From Paenibacillus sp. FSL H8-0332 (lineage in GTDB: Bacteria; Bacillota; Bacilli; Paenibacillales; Paenibacillaceae), in assembly GCF_037963835.1 (NCBI RefSeq), contig NZ_CP150145.1, positions 4,526,001 to 4,590,000 on the forward strand: a DNA stretch of 64,000 nucleotides, in the 5' to 3' direction. The translations under genes and the position numbers were made by a program. The notes beneath the pieces are model-generated. The model was not told where the DNA came from, made no database searches, and saw only the letters and a list, made by a program, of their open reading frames with translations. This document shows, piece by piece, positions 37,027 to 46,266 of the stretch. Positions within the stretch are counted from its first letter, which is position 1. Each line of letters opens with the position of its first letter.

Positions 37027-37071
37027 TGCCGCTTCATTCTTCCGGTGGGCGTCCATTATATTCGAGGGTAT

Positions 37072-37116
37072 AAGAAGGAGCTGTCTCCCGGTTCATCCCG
37101 GAAGCAGCTCCTTTAA
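37072..37116. terminator. Hairpin between the mciZ-like gene and the M20 peptidase
   Basis: AAGGAGCTG pairs with CAGCTCCTT around an inner CCCGG/CCGG stem. It sits between converging genes and may serve both; T-runs are short on either side. Confidence 0.6.
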
Positions 37117-37193
37117 TGTTATTCATAAGCGGCAGCAGACCGCCTTAGCAAAAGCCTTGGCCTGGCCGGATTCCTGCAAAGCCTCTTATCGGC

Positions 37194-38321
37194 TTAGCCC
37201 TTCTGGCTCTCGGCCACAATGGCAACGACCAGGCTGGCCACCTTGACGATGTCTGCGGCCTTGATCCGCTCCTGCGTGGTGTGGATATCCTCGTAGCCAA
37301 CCGCCAGATTCACAACCGGAACGTTCAGGCCGTTGAACACATTGGCATCACTGCCGCCGCCGGAGGCGAACAGCCGGGTAGTCAGACCCAGCGAAGTGAT
37401 CGCCCGGTCAGCCAATTGAACAACCGGATCATTCCCATTAAAGCTGAACGCCGGATAGATAATCTCGCTGCGGAATTCACTCTGCGCGCCGTGGTCGCGC
37501 GCGGTAGTCTCCAGCGCCTCCCGCATGGAGGCAATCTGCTTCTCTACCTTCTCCTGCACAATACTGCGGGCCTCCGCATCCAGCTGCACATGATCGCAGA
37601 CCACATTCGTCGGTCCGCCGCCGGCAAACTTGCCGATATTCGCTGTGGTCTCCTTGTCGATCCGTCCAAGCTTCATGGCCGAAATCGCTTTGCTCGCTAC
37701 CTGAATGGCGCTGATGCCATCCTCCGGGTTCACGCCTGCATGGGCGGATTTGCCGAAGATCTGCATCGTTACCTTTGCCTGTGCGGGTGCTGCAATAGCG
37801 ATGGCTCCCACTTCACCGTTGGAATCCAGCGCGAAGCCCATGTCTGCATCCAGATGTGCCGGGTCCATCGCGCGTGCGCCCATCAGCCCGGACTCTTCGC
37901 CTGCCGTAATCACGAACTGAATCTGCCCGTGCGGCAGCTTCTGCTCCTGAATAACCCGGATTGCTTCGAATAAGGCAGCCAGTCCCGCTTTATCATCCGC
38001 TCCAAGAATCGTGCTGCCATCGCTTCGAATCCAGCCGTCTTCCCCCAGGGTAGGCTTGATCTTCTGGCCGGGCACTACGGTATCCATATGGCAGGTGAAC
38101 AGCAGCTTCGGCGCGCTCACTCCGCTGTCCGCAGGCCAGGTCACGAACAGGTTGCCAGCTCCGTGTCCCGTTCTCTCCTGAGAGTCATCTTCTGTCGCGG
38201 TAAGGCCCAGGCTGCCGAACTTCTCCTTAAGCACATCGGCAATCTGCCGTTCATTCCGGGTCTCACTGTCAATCTGGACAAGTTCCATGAACTCATGGAT
38301 CAATCGGTCTTGTGATATCAT
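37194..38321 (-). CDS. M20/M25 tripeptidase-like metallopeptidase (PepT/YqjE type)
   Basis: 375 residues. Dinuclear zinc motifs: LFTCHMDTVVPG, STILGADDKAGLAAL, ITAGEESGLMGA, with the Gly-rich SGGGSDANVFNG near the C-terminus. Likely a tripeptidase or cytosolic aminopeptidase; substrate unproved. Transcribed alone, with a promoter region of about 100 bp shared with the divergent Prli42-like gene. Confidence 0.92.
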   Translation of the reverse strand: MISQDRLIHEFMELVQIDSETRNERQIADVLKEKFGSLGLTATEDDSQERTGHGAGNLFVTWPADSGVSAPKLLFTCHMDTVVPGQKIKPTLGEDGWIRSDGSTILGADDKAGLAALFEAIRVIQEQKLPHGQIQFVITAGEESGLMGARAMDPAHLDADMGFALDSNGEVGAIAIAAPAQAKVTMQIFGKSAHAGVNPEDGISAIQVASKAISAMKLGRIDKETTANIGKFAGGGPTNVVCDHVQLDAEARSIVQEKVEKQIASMREALETTARDHGAQSEFRSEIIYPAFSFNGNDPVVQLADRAITSLGLTTRLFASGGGSDANVFNGLNVPVVNLAVGYEDIHTTQERIKAADIVKVASLVVAIVAESQKG

Positions 38322-38420
38322 ATGGACTTCCCTCTCTTTCTCAGATACGTTACAATGGTTGTACTGCGTTCAATTGTGGGCTTATGCTCATAACTTAAAC
38401 TAATCTCAAAGGAGTCACTC

Positions 38421-38522
38421 ATGCAACGACAAAAATGGTTTCGCATTATCATCTACATCATGCTGTTCGCTATGATCGCCTCTACGGTGCTGTTCGTCAT
38501 CGAACCTTTTTTGGCCGGTTAA
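38421..38522 (+). CDS. Prli42-like stressosome-associated miniprotein (33 aa)
   Basis: 33 residues: MQRQKWFRIIIYIMLFAMIA then STVLFVIEPFLAG. An AAAGGAG lies 6 nt upstream of the ATG. A short basic N-terminus with Lys/Trp/Phe/Arg is followed by a single membrane helix, as in Listeria Prli42, which anchors the stressosome at the membrane and is conserved in Firmicutes. Its stop overlaps the lipB 3' end by 4 nt on the opposite strand. Identification is by size, topology and start motif. Confidence 0.75.
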   Translation: MQRQKWFRIIIYIMLFAMIASTVLFVIEPFLAG

Positions 38523-39250
38523 TCACGCTTAGCACTTAAGTAACAGCGTCCGGATTCCCCGGGCGCTGTTTGGCTATACGGAAACTGCTCCAGGAAATGC
38601 GGCACCAGCTCTTCAGCAACCGTCCCGATGTCAAAAGCGCGTCCCGTGCATTCCTCAAGCGAGGTCACTCCGTATTCCGCAATACCGCAGGGGATAATCC
38701 CTGTGAAGCCGCTTTGCCCGATTCCGGCCGATACGTTGAAGGCGAAACCATGGCTGGTGACAAACCCCCTGCGGAATTTACACTTGTTGAATTTTACACC
38801 GATTGCACAGATTTTCTCATCACCGACCCACACCCCGGTATACCCCTGCTTGCGGGTTCCCGTAATTCCATAGGCCTCCAGGTACGCAATAATAACCGAC
38901 TCCAGCCTGCGCAGATAGCCGTGCAGATCAACCTTGCCGTTCTCGCCCAGCTTCAAAAGCGGGTACCCGACCAGCTGGCCGGGCCCATGATATGTAATAT
39001 CTCCCCCGCGGTCAATCTCAAACAGCGCAATTCCCTGCTGCCTGAGTTGTTCCCCGCTGAGGAGCAGATGCTCCGGATGATTCTGCGAACCGATGGTGTA
39101 CGTGGGCGGATGCTGCAAAAGAATCAGCTGCTCGGAAGCAGTGCCCGCGTCAATCGCATGCACCGCTTCCTTTTGCAGCTCCCAGGCCGCCCCGTACTCC
39201 ATCAGCGGAAGAATGGTAACTGTAAGTTTGCTTAGGTTCAAATTCTCCAT
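38519..39250 (-). CDS. lipB: Octanoyltransferase LipB
   Basis: 243 residues. Transfers octanoyl from acyl-carrier protein to lipoyl domains. Signature LLQHPPTYTIGSQNHPEHLL, RGGDITYHGPGQLVGYPLL, TGVWVGDEKICAIGVKF and the acyl-accepting Cys in GIIPCGIAEYGVTSL are visible, as well as conserved RGFVTSHGFAFNV. The start is the ATG at 39250 behind AAAGGGGA. It directly follows the E2 gene of the 2-oxoacid dehydrogenase, whose lipoyl domain is its substrate. Confidence 0.94.
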   Translation of the reverse strand: MENLNLSKLTVTILPLMEYGAAWELQKEAVHAIDAGTASEQLILLQHPPTYTIGSQNHPEHLLLSGEQLRQQGIALFEIDRGGDITYHGPGQLVGYPLLKLGENGKVDLHGYLRRLESVIIAYLEAYGITGTRKQGYTGVWVGDEKICAIGVKFNKCKFRRGFVTSHGFAFNVSAGIGQSGFTGIIPCGIAEYGVTSLEECTGRAFDIGTVAEELVPHFLEQFPYSQTAPGESGRCYLSAKRD

Positions 39251-39310
39251 GATCGTAAGTTCCCCTTTGCTTCTCATTCTCCCTGTCCTAGGGGTCCGCA
39301 GCCGCCTTAC

Positions 39311-40774
39311 TTAGTAGAGCTTCGTCTCCGGGGTGTAGCCTTCCACATTATCCTTCACGCGCTGCAGGAACCGTCCGCTGATGACTCCGTCCAGAATCCG
39401 GTGATCCAGCGACAGGCAGATATTCGCCATCGAACGTACGGCAATCATATCATTGATGACGACAGGCTTTTTGACAATGGATTCAAAAGTCAGAATCGCC
39501 GCCTGCGGATAGTTGATGATCGGATAAGACAGAATCGAGCCGAACGAGCCGGTGTTGTTCACCGTGAACGTGCCGCCCTGCATATCGTCCAGGCGCAGCT
39601 TGCCCTCACGTGTCTTGAGTGCCAGTTCGTCGATCTCGCGGGCCAGCCCGGCGACATTCTTCTGATCGGCTTTTTTGATGACTGGCGTCATGACCGAATC
39701 CTCTGTGCCTACGGCCAGCGAGATGTTGATGTCGCGTTTGACAATGATTTTGTCAACGGCCCAGACGGAGTTCATGATCGGGTAATCCTTGATCGCACTG
39801 ACCACAGCCTTCATCAGAAAAGCGAGATAGGTCAGGTTAATCCCTTCCTTGCGCTTGAACTCATCCTTCAGCTTGTTGCGCAGCACCACCAGATTGGTCA
39901 CATCGACCTCGATCATCGTCCAGGCATGCGGAATCTCCGAGACGCTCTGGCGCATCCGGGTTGCAATCGTGTTGCGAATCGGCGTCACATCGATCAGATA
40001 TTCCGAGCTGCTGCCCCGTCCGCCTTCGATCTCAATCGTCGGAATCTTCGGCGATTCGCTTAAGTGCAGGCCGGAGTTGCGGACCGGCTGAAATTCATCC
40101 TGAACCGGCTGGAATACAGGCGTCTGCACGGCGGGGGCCTGCGCAGCAGCAGGGACAGCGGCGGAGACCGGAGGCTGAACGGCTGGGGCCTGCGCAGCAG
40201 CAGTGGCTGCGGCGGAGGCCGGAGGCTGAACGGCTGCGGCGCCGCTCTCCAGGAACGTGAGCACATCCTTGCGTGTGATACGTCCGCCCAGGCCGGTGCC
40301 CGGCACGGCCGCCAGGTTGATGCCGTGCTCGGCGGCCAGCGACTGCACAGCCGGAGAGTAACGGGCCCGCATTGGAGCTGCGGCGTCATAAGCCGCAGCG
40401 GGCACTGGCGGCCGCGCGGCGGCGTGAGCCGCCTGCGGGGCGGTGCCGGATGACGCAGGCGGGGCAGCGGCAGGTGTAGGGGCGTCACCGGAAGCTGCCG
40501 GTGACGGGGCCGCAGCGGAGCCGGCCACAGCGATGCGGGCGATGATTTCGCCGACGCTGACCGTCTGGCCCTCTTCCGCCAGTAACTCGACCAGTGTACC
40601 GTCTACCGTTGCAGGCAGCTCTGCGTTCACCTTATCCGTGATCAGCTCGCAGATCGGCTCGTATTGCTCTATCGAATCTCCCGGCTGCTTCAGCCATTTC
40701 CCGATGGTCGCCGATACCAGCGATTCGGCCAGCTGCGGCATGATTACATCCGTCAGCGTTGTATTGTCAGACAT
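39311..40774 (-). CDS. bkdB: 2-oxoacid dehydrogenase E2 (dihydrolipoyl acyltransferase)
   Basis: About 487 residues. One lipoyl domain with the lipoylation lysine in ELITDKVNAELPATVDG, an Ala/Pro-rich linker, a peripheral subunit-binding domain (YSPAVQSLAAEHGINLAAVP then GLGGRITRKDVLTFLE), a long Ala/Pro/Val linker with internal near-repeats (AAVQPPASAAATAAAQAPAV), and the catalytic domain ending LDHRILDGVISGRFLQRVKD with its active-site His and Asp. The start is the ATG at 40774 behind AAGGAGTG. Most likely branched-chain type because of the neighbouring genes. Confidence 0.93.
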   Translation of the reverse strand: MSDNTTLTDVIMPQLAESLVSATIGKWLKQPGDSIEQYEPICELITDKVNAELPATVDGTLVELLAEEGQTVSVGEIIARIAVAGSAAAPSPAASGDAPTPAAAPPASSGTAPQAAHAAARPPVPAAAYDAAAPMRARYSPAVQSLAAEHGINLAAVPGTGLGGRITRKDVLTFLESGAAAVQPPASAAATAAAQAPAVQPPVSAAVPAAAQAPAVQTPVFQPVQDEFQPVRNSGLHLSESPKIPTIEIEGGRGSSSEYLIDVTPIRNTIATRMRQSVSEIPHAWTMIEVDVTNLVVLRNKLKDEFKRKEGINLTYLAFLMKAVVSAIKDYPIMNSVWAVDKIIVKRDINISLAVGTEDSVMTPVIKKADQKNVAGLAREIDELALKTREGKLRLDDMQGGTFTVNNTGSFGSILSYPIINYPQAAILTFESIVKKPVVINDMIAVRSMANICLSLDHRILDGVISGRFLQRVKDNVEGYTPETKLY

Positions 40775-40914
40775 AATGTCACTCCTTAATGTTTTGTAAG
40801 CACAAGCACCCTGAAGAACTTTGTACACAACTGTCTTCGGAAGCATACACCTAAAGTTTGTAAGCGGATTTTACCGATTTTATGGCCCAATTGGAGATCC
40901 AGCCATGAAATCCT

Positions 40915-41092
40915 GCACTTAATGCAACATTCGCTCATAAAAATCTGCCCAAAATTAAAAATGTTGCACGAAATGCAGCATTCCTCTTCATACAGGCGGC
41001 AAAGCGGATATTTTGTTGTATTTCCTGCAGCATTCTGCCTAGCCCACTATTTATTTCGTATCTTAAGTTGCACATTATGCAACATTCCTGCC
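40915..41092. repeat. Degenerate ~51-bp repeats, about four units
   Basis: TGCAACATTC-type cores at 40922, 40973, 41026 and 41078 (spacing 51, 53, 52 bp), several preceded by GTTGCAC. This fills the 352-bp gap between bkdB and bkdAB together with AT-rich sequence. No terminator or promoter was fixed, so the bkd genes may be one or two transcription units. Confidence 0.75.
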
Positions 41093-41126
41093 GGGTCGCG
41101 GTGTCCAGGGAGGATGAACTAATGAC

Positions 41127-42113
41127 TTAATACTGCGCCAGACGCAGCATCTCAGCCTTGACCTTATCCTTGCTGAGCAGGAAGAATTTCTCCATCGGCG
41201 GTGAGATTGGCATCGCCGGGACATCGGGTCCGCAAAGGCGGAAGATTGGGGCATCGAGGTCGAACAGACAGTGCTCGGCGATGATCGCCGCCACTTCAGC
41301 GCCGATGCCTCCGGTCTTGTTGTCCTCATGGACAATCAGCACCTTGCCGGTCTGCCGGACAGCGGCAATAATCGCCTCGCGGTCCAGCGGCTGGAGTGTG
41401 CGCAGATCCAGGATATGCGCGGTAACGCCATGCTCCTTCTCCAGCTCCTCCGCTGCCTGCATCGCAAAATGCAGCGGCAAACTATACCCGATCACCGTAA
41501 TATCGCTGCCCTCACGCAGTAGATTCGCTTCACCAATCGGCACGGTGTAGTCGCCTTCCGGCACATCGCCTTTGATCAGCTTGTAGCATTTCTTGTTCTC
41601 GAAGAACAGCACCGGGTCTGGATCACGGACAGCGGCTTTGAGCAGTCCCTTCGCATCAGCCGCCGAATAAGGGGCCACAATCTTAAGTCCCGGTGTACCG
41701 AAGAAGATGGATTCAGGACACTGGGAATGATACAGTCCGCCGAAGATTCCGCCGCCGATCGGCGCGCGGATGACAATCGGACAGCTCCAGTCATTATTGG
41801 AACGGTAGCGGATTTTGGCTGCTTCGCTGATAATTTGGTTGGTTGCGGGCAGCATGAAATCCGAGTACTGCATCTCGGCAATCGGCTTCATGCCGTACAT
41901 CGCAGCGCCGATGGCCACCCCTGCAATGGCAGATTCCGCAAGCGGCGTATCCAGCACCCGCTCTGCTCCGAACTGCTCCTGCAAGCCTTTGGTGGTTGTG
42001 AACACACCGCCCTTCACGCCGACATCCTCACCCAGCACGAATACCGACTCATCGCGCTCCATCTCTTCCTTCATTGCCAGCCGGATTGCATCAATATATT
42101 CCATCATCGCCAT
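41127..42113 (-). CDS. bkdAB: 2-oxoacid dehydrogenase E1 beta subunit
   Basis: 328 residues. Thiamine-diphosphate E1 beta family: MEYIDAIRLAMKEEMERDES then VFVLGEDVGVKGGVFTTTKG, RVLDTPLAESAIAGVAIGAA, PIGGGIFGGLYHSQCPE and VIGYSLPLHFAM. Starts 3 bp after the E1 alpha stop, so it is coupled. Works with E1 alpha, E2 and E3 to convert branched 2-oxoacids to acyl-CoA for branched-chain fatty acids. Confidence 0.94.
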   Translation of the reverse strand: MAMMEYIDAIRLAMKEEMERDESVFVLGEDVGVKGGVFTTTKGLQEQFGAERVLDTPLAESAIAGVAIGAAMYGMKPIAEMQYSDFMLPATNQIISEAAKIRYRSNNDWSCPIVIRAPIGGGIFGGLYHSQCPESIFFGTPGLKIVAPYSAADAKGLLKAAVRDPDPVLFFENKKCYKLIKGDVPEGDYTVPIGEANLLREGSDITVIGYSLPLHFAMQAAEELEKEHGVTAHILDLRTLQPLDREAIIAAVRQTGKVLIVHEDNKTGGIGAEVAAIIAEHCLFDLDAPIFRLCGPDVPAMPISPPMEKFFLLSKDKVKAEMLRLAQY

Positions 42114-42116
42114 GGC

Positions 42117-43148
42117 TTAAGCTCCTCCCTTAAGGCCGGATTCATCGTACACATGCAGCAGCGTATCTTCCGGTTTCGGGAACGGTGCATTCTCCGCGTA
42201 GGTTATGGCCTCTTTCAATTCAAGATTATATTCGGCAGCCAGATCACGCTCCTGCTCGTCACTCCACAGACCGAGTCCGGTGAGATACGTGCGGAACGCG
42301 GCGATGCCGTCTTTTTTCCAGTTCGCATCGACTTCTTCCTGGGTCCGGTAAGCCAGATCATTATCCGAAGTGGAATGCGGCGAGAGACGGTACATCATCG
42401 CTTCAATCAAGGTCGGCCCCTCTCCGGCAACCGCACGCTCCCGGGCTTCCTTCACTACACGGTAGACCTCAAGCGGATCATTGCCGTCCACCCGGATACC
42501 GGGGAAGCCATACCCCAGCGCACGGTCGCTGACCTTGCCGCCAAGCTGTTTATGAGCCGGGATGGAGATCGCATACTGGTTATTCTGGCAAAATATAATG
42601 ACAGGCAGCTTATTCACACCCGCAAAGTTACAGGCTTCATGGAAATCTCCCTGGTTACTGGAGCCTTCCCCAAAGGTGACAAAGGAGACGAACTTCTTCT
42701 TCTGCATCTTCGCCGCAAGCGCGAAGCCTGCTGCATGAGGGACCTGGGTCGTGACCGGGCTTGAGCCCGTTACAATCCGCAGGCGCTTGCTGCCGAAGTG
42801 GCCTGGCATTTGCCGGCCGCCGCTGTTGGGGTCCTCCGCCTTGGCGAATACGGACAGCATCAGCTCTCGCGTGGTCATTCCTACCGAGAGAACAAACGCA
42901 TAGTCCCGGTAATACGGAAGGAAAAAGTCGTTCTCCCGGTCCAGCGCAAATGCAGCCGCGACCTGCGCCGCTTCCTGCCCGATGCCGGATACATGGAAAT
43001 TGATCTTCCCCGCACGCTGCAACAGCAGACTGCGCTCATCATATTTCCGTCCGAGCTGCATGAATCTGTACATATCAATAACCTGGCCGTCTGTGAGTCC
43101 AAGCTGCTTATGTCTGTTAACGGTGTCTACAGTACCTTGGGATTCCAT
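42117..43148 (-). CDS. bkdAA: 2-oxoacid dehydrogenase E1 alpha subunit
   Basis: 343 residues. Thiamine-diphosphate motif GEGSSNQGDFHEACNFAGV ending in QNN; the first motif residue after G is Glu (GEG) rather than the more common Asp (GDG). Phosphorylation-loop-like YRLSPHSTSDNDLAYR is typical of branched-chain E1 alpha. It lies downstream of the E3 gene after a 321-bp gap, and 3 bp before E1 beta. The gap contains a TATAAT-like -10 on the minus strand (near 43283) without a good -35, and a small GGCGC/GCGCC hairpin; nothing else. Confidence 0.94.
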   Translation of the reverse strand: MESQGTVDTVNRHKQLGLTDGQVIDMYRFMQLGRKYDERSLLLQRAGKINFHVSGIGQEAAQVAAAFALDRENDFFLPYYRDYAFVLSVGMTTRELMLSVFAKAEDPNSGGRQMPGHFGSKRLRIVTGSSPVTTQVPHAAGFALAAKMQKKKFVSFVTFGEGSSNQGDFHEACNFAGVNKLPVIIFCQNNQYAISIPAHKQLGGKVSDRALGYGFPGIRVDGNDPLEVYRVVKEARERAVAGEGPTLIEAMMYRLSPHSTSDNDLAYRTQEEVDANWKKDGIAAFRTYLTGLGLWSDEQERDLAAEYNLELKEAITYAENAPFPKPEDTLLHVYDESGLKGGA

Positions 43149-43469
43149 ATAAGAGGTACCTCCTAAAAGTTTGGTTGGCGTTCATGCGTTCCGGGTCCGC
43201 AACTGTCTGCCGGCTCGGAAGTGTTCACCTGGTGTGTTAAGCTATGACTCAGCCTTGCTTTGCCCTGATCCTATAACCAGGTACTAAATTCATTATAATC
43301 CCTTTCCCTCCAAAAAGAAAAGCCAAAATCACCCCACCACGCGGAGTCTTTAGGGTGAAGGCCGGCTCAACTGCTTGGCAGGGACCTAATATAGCCGGTA
43401 TAGAGTCATTTAGGCGCTTCACGCGCCTTCAGCTCCTTCCGGCTAACTGTATAACCTCTTTATCACATC

Positions 43470-44891
43470 CTAGTATCCGATAGCTCTTCCATCCACCGCC
43501 AGCATCGCTTCCCCGATAATTTCAGACAAGGTAGGATGGGCATGAACAGCCTCTCCGACTTCCCAAGGTGTAGCATCCAGGATCTGCGCCAGTGCCGCTT
43601 CGCCGATCAGATCGGTCACATGCGGACCGATCATCTGCACACCGAGGATATCCCCGTTCTTCGCATCAGCTACCACCTTCACGAAGCCGTCCTTCATGCC
43701 GTAGACAATGGCTTTGCCGATGGCGGAGAACGGGAACTTGCCGGTTACCGTCTCGCGGCCGAGCTCCTTCGCTTCCTTCTCCGTGTAACCGACACTGGCG
43801 ACTTCCGGCCGTGTATAGACACAGCGGGGAATCAAATGGGCTTCATATGGATGGAGTGCTTCACCGGCCAGATGGTTAACGGCACGGATGCCTTCATGGC
43901 TGGCAGCATGAGCCAGCTGCAGTCCGCCGATACAATCGCCAATCGCGTAGATATGCGGTTCACCCGTCTGCATATTAGCATTTACCGCAATGACACCTGT
44001 GTCGAAGCGGATATCTGTATTTTCAAGTCCGAGATTCTCAATATTCGCTACGCGCCCCACGGATACGAGCAGTTTGTCAGCCGACAGACTCTGGCTCTGT
44101 TCCCCCTTGCGGGCTTCAATCGTAATCCCAGTCTCTGACACCGTGCAGGTCTCTGCATCTACCGTTGTTCCGGTGAGCACCCGGACTCCACGTTTCTTCA
44201 GCAGGAGCAGCAGCTCGCGGGCCACCTCTTCATCCTCCTGCGGCAAAAGCTGTCCGGCAGCCTCAACGACAGTCACCTGTACTCCGAAATCAGCCAGCAT
44301 AGACGCCCACTCCACTCCGATTACCCCGCCGCCCACAATAATTATTGAGGCCGGCAGCTCCTCAAGCGTCAGCGCTTCTTCACTGCTCAGAATCACCTTG
44401 CCGTCCGGCGTAAGACCCGGCAGAACGCGGGGACGCGAACCGGTAGCGATGATGAGATTCGTAGAGACCACGGTCTCCATCTCACCATTTTCCAGTTCCA
44501 CCGCCACTGCGCCGCTTCGCGGGGAGAAAATCGAAGGCCCGATGATCCGGCCTTTGCCCTTCAGCACCTGAATCTTGTGCTTGCGCATCAGATACTGCAC
44601 CCCCTGATGAAGCTGCTCCACTACCGCTTCCTTGCGCTGCTGCACTTTGGGGAACACTAGCTTGGTGCCCGTAGTCTCTATACCGTAGCTTTCGCTCTCG
44701 TTGATTTCAGCCAATACCTCTGCACTGCGCAGCAGTGATTTGCTGGGAATACAGCCGCGGTGCAGACAGGTTCCGCCCAGCTTGTCCATTTCAATAACGA
44801 TAACAGATTTGCCCAGCTGCGCAGCGCGGATCGCTGCCACATAACCGCCGGTGCCACCGCCAAGTATCGCTACATCACAGGTCATTGTCAT
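43470..44891 (-). CDS. lpdV: Dihydrolipoyl dehydrogenase E3
   Basis: 473 residues. Flavoprotein disulfide reductase that reoxidises lipoyl groups. FAD motif DVAILGGGTGGYVAAIRAAQ, redox disulfide GGTCLHRGCIPSKSLL, NAD motif IIIVGGGVIGVEWASMLADF, second FAD site YAIGDCIGG and the catalytic His-Glu pair HAHPTLSEIIGE. It heads the bkd cluster here; ptb, bcd and buk, which precede lpdV in B. subtilis, are absent, and a divergent DUF2627 gene lies upstream. Confidence 0.95.
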   Translation of the reverse strand: MTMTCDVAILGGGTGGYVAAIRAAQLGKSVIVIEMDKLGGTCLHRGCIPSKSLLRSAEVLAEINESESYGIETTGTKLVFPKVQQRKEAVVEQLHQGVQYLMRKHKIQVLKGKGRIIGPSIFSPRSGAVAVELENGEMETVVSTNLIIATGSRPRVLPGLTPDGKVILSSEEALTLEELPASIIIVGGGVIGVEWASMLADFGVQVTVVEAAGQLLPQEDEEVARELLLLLKKRGVRVLTGTTVDAETCTVSETGITIEARKGEQSQSLSADKLLVSVGRVANIENLGLENTDIRFDTGVIAVNANMQTGEPHIYAIGDCIGGLQLAHAASHEGIRAVNHLAGEALHPYEAHLIPRCVYTRPEVASVGYTEKEAKELGRETVTGKFPFSAIGKAIVYGMKDGFVKVVADAKNGDILGVQMIGPHVTDLIGEAALAQILDATPWEVGEAVHAHPTLSEIIGEAMLAVDGRAIGY

Positions 44892-45058
44892 GATATGTAT
44901 CCTCCAGTCATTCCTCTTGAATTCAGTCCAATCTCTTATATTGTACTCTCTTTCGGGAGTAATTCAAAACATACAAACGTCATGTATTCATGGACTTTTG
45001 CAGGCTAAAGCGTTATCATATGGGTGAATTCAAACGGCTGCGAAGAGGAGCGACTGTG

Positions 45059-45349
45059 ATGAAACTGCTGATTTCACGCTTCATTGCCATCCTTATTCTG
45101 GTGATCCCCGGCCTCCTGGCGATGACGGGCTTCCTGATGATGAAAGATGATCTGTTCAACTATATCTCCATGCATGGCGACGATACTGCCGTGCCGGATT
45201 TCGCCTGGCTGCATTTCGGCGGCGGACTGCTCTTATTCCTGGCAGGAATGTCCTTCCTCGGCGGCTGGATTCTGACCCGTGACCGCAAAAAGAACTATGT
45301 GGGCCCCCGCTTCAGAGAGAAACAGAAAGCCGAGCAGCCCCCGTCCTAA
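45059..45349 (+). CDS. DUF2627 membrane protein (YqzF type)
   Basis: 96 residues. Two transmembrane helices (FIAILILVIPGLLAMTGFLM and GGGLLLFLAGMSFLGGWIL) with a short loop ending DFAWLHF. The start is the ATG at 45059, 8 nt behind GAGGAG; an in-frame extension upstream lacks a ribosome site. The family has no known function; in B. subtilis yqzF lies next to the bkd operon, as here. Confidence 0.85.
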   Translation: MKLLISRFIAILILVIPGLLAMTGFLMMKDDLFNYISMHGDDTAVPDFAWLHFGGGLLLFLAGMSFLGGWILTRDRKKNYVGPRFREKQKAEQPPS

Positions 45350-45378
45350 GCCTATTTTTGTTCATAACATATAGAAGC

Positions 45379-45432
45379 AGGGGATGCCTCCAGCCATCAT
45401 TGAAACGGCTGCGAGGCATCCCCTTGTTGTTA
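45379..45432 (+). terminator. Terminator of the DUF2627 gene
   Basis: Strong hairpin GGGGATGCCT...CAGCC / GGCTG...GAGGCATCCCC followed by TTGTTGTT. Confidence 0.9.
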
Positions 45433-45509
45433 GCTATCGAACATTTAACTGGAGGACTCCCGATTCACACCAGACGCCGCGTGAACTAAACGATGTACTC
45501 TGTGAGAGT

Positions 45510-45640
45510 GCGCTATGAGTCTGCCGCTCAAAGGCTAAGAGTCTAGGGTTACGAGTCCATCACTCAGGCACTACGAATCTATCGCTCATGCGCTGTGAGT
45601 CTAACACTCATTGCGTTACGAGCCTGTGACCCAAGCGCTA
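45510..45640. repeat. Degenerate ~22-bp tandem repeats, about six units
   Basis: Units such as GCGCTATGAGTCTGCCGCTC, CACTACGAATCTATCGCTC and GCGCTGTGAGTCTAACACTC repeat with 22-23 bp spacing (one spacing of 14) from 45510. First part of an 830-bp gene-free region. Confidence 0.7.
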
Positions 45641-45642
45641 AG

Positions 45643-46020
45643 TGTAGTTTGTACAACTATAATGCTCGATTTCGGCCCATGGAGAGGTATAGCTGCACTT
45701 CGTACACTTATAAATCACTACTTTGCGTATAAAGACTAATGTGCCCGATCTTAGTTGTACGGAATACATCTATCCGTGAGATTACGAGATACGATTCACA
45801 GTATGCGGTACTATATTAGAGCTTACCAACAGCACAATTGCACAATGTACAACAGAAATGAGTAATATCAGGCAAAATTCAGAGGCTATTGCACTTCGTA
45901 CAGCAGAATTCAGGCAAAACCCACTTTTCACCCTAAATCATCAAAATCTAATGTACCAAATACAATAGAATGCAATTTCCCGCTGAAAAATCAGATGTCT
46001 ATTGCACAAAATACAGTTAC
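45643..46020. repeat. ~51-bp spaced repeats with TGCAC-N2-3-GTAC cores
   Basis: Core elements like TGCACTTCGTACA occur at 45643, 45694, 45756, 45839, 45890, 45952 and 46003. Successive spacings include 51, 62, 51, 62 and 51 bp. Divergent, but the core and the spacing persist. Confidence 0.7.
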
Positions 46021-46084
46021 CTTATAAATCATGCGCCGCAGCTTCTGCATCCCATTCACCGTATGCACCAGTGTGAGCACTACC

Positions 46085-46266
46085 CCGCTTCTTCTCACTT
46101 ACAACAACACTTACCGTACTTGCCACACTTGCCACACTTACCTCACTTGCCGCCTTACGCACTTACCCTTACCCTCACTTATGCCTCAGCTATGACTCAC
46201 CCATGTCTCACCCATGCCTCAGCCATGACTCACTTATGTCTCACTTATTTCTCACTTATTTCTCAC
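46085..46266. repeat. Short CTCAC/CTTAC-rich repeats
   Basis: Pyrimidine-rich degenerate repeats: CACACTTGC-type units (46110-46155) and then CTCACTTATGTCTCA- and CTCAGCCATGA-type units up to the stop codon of the ABC exporter gene at 46267. On the minus strand this is purine-rich sequence right after the exporter's stop; no terminator hairpin was found. Confidence 0.6.
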
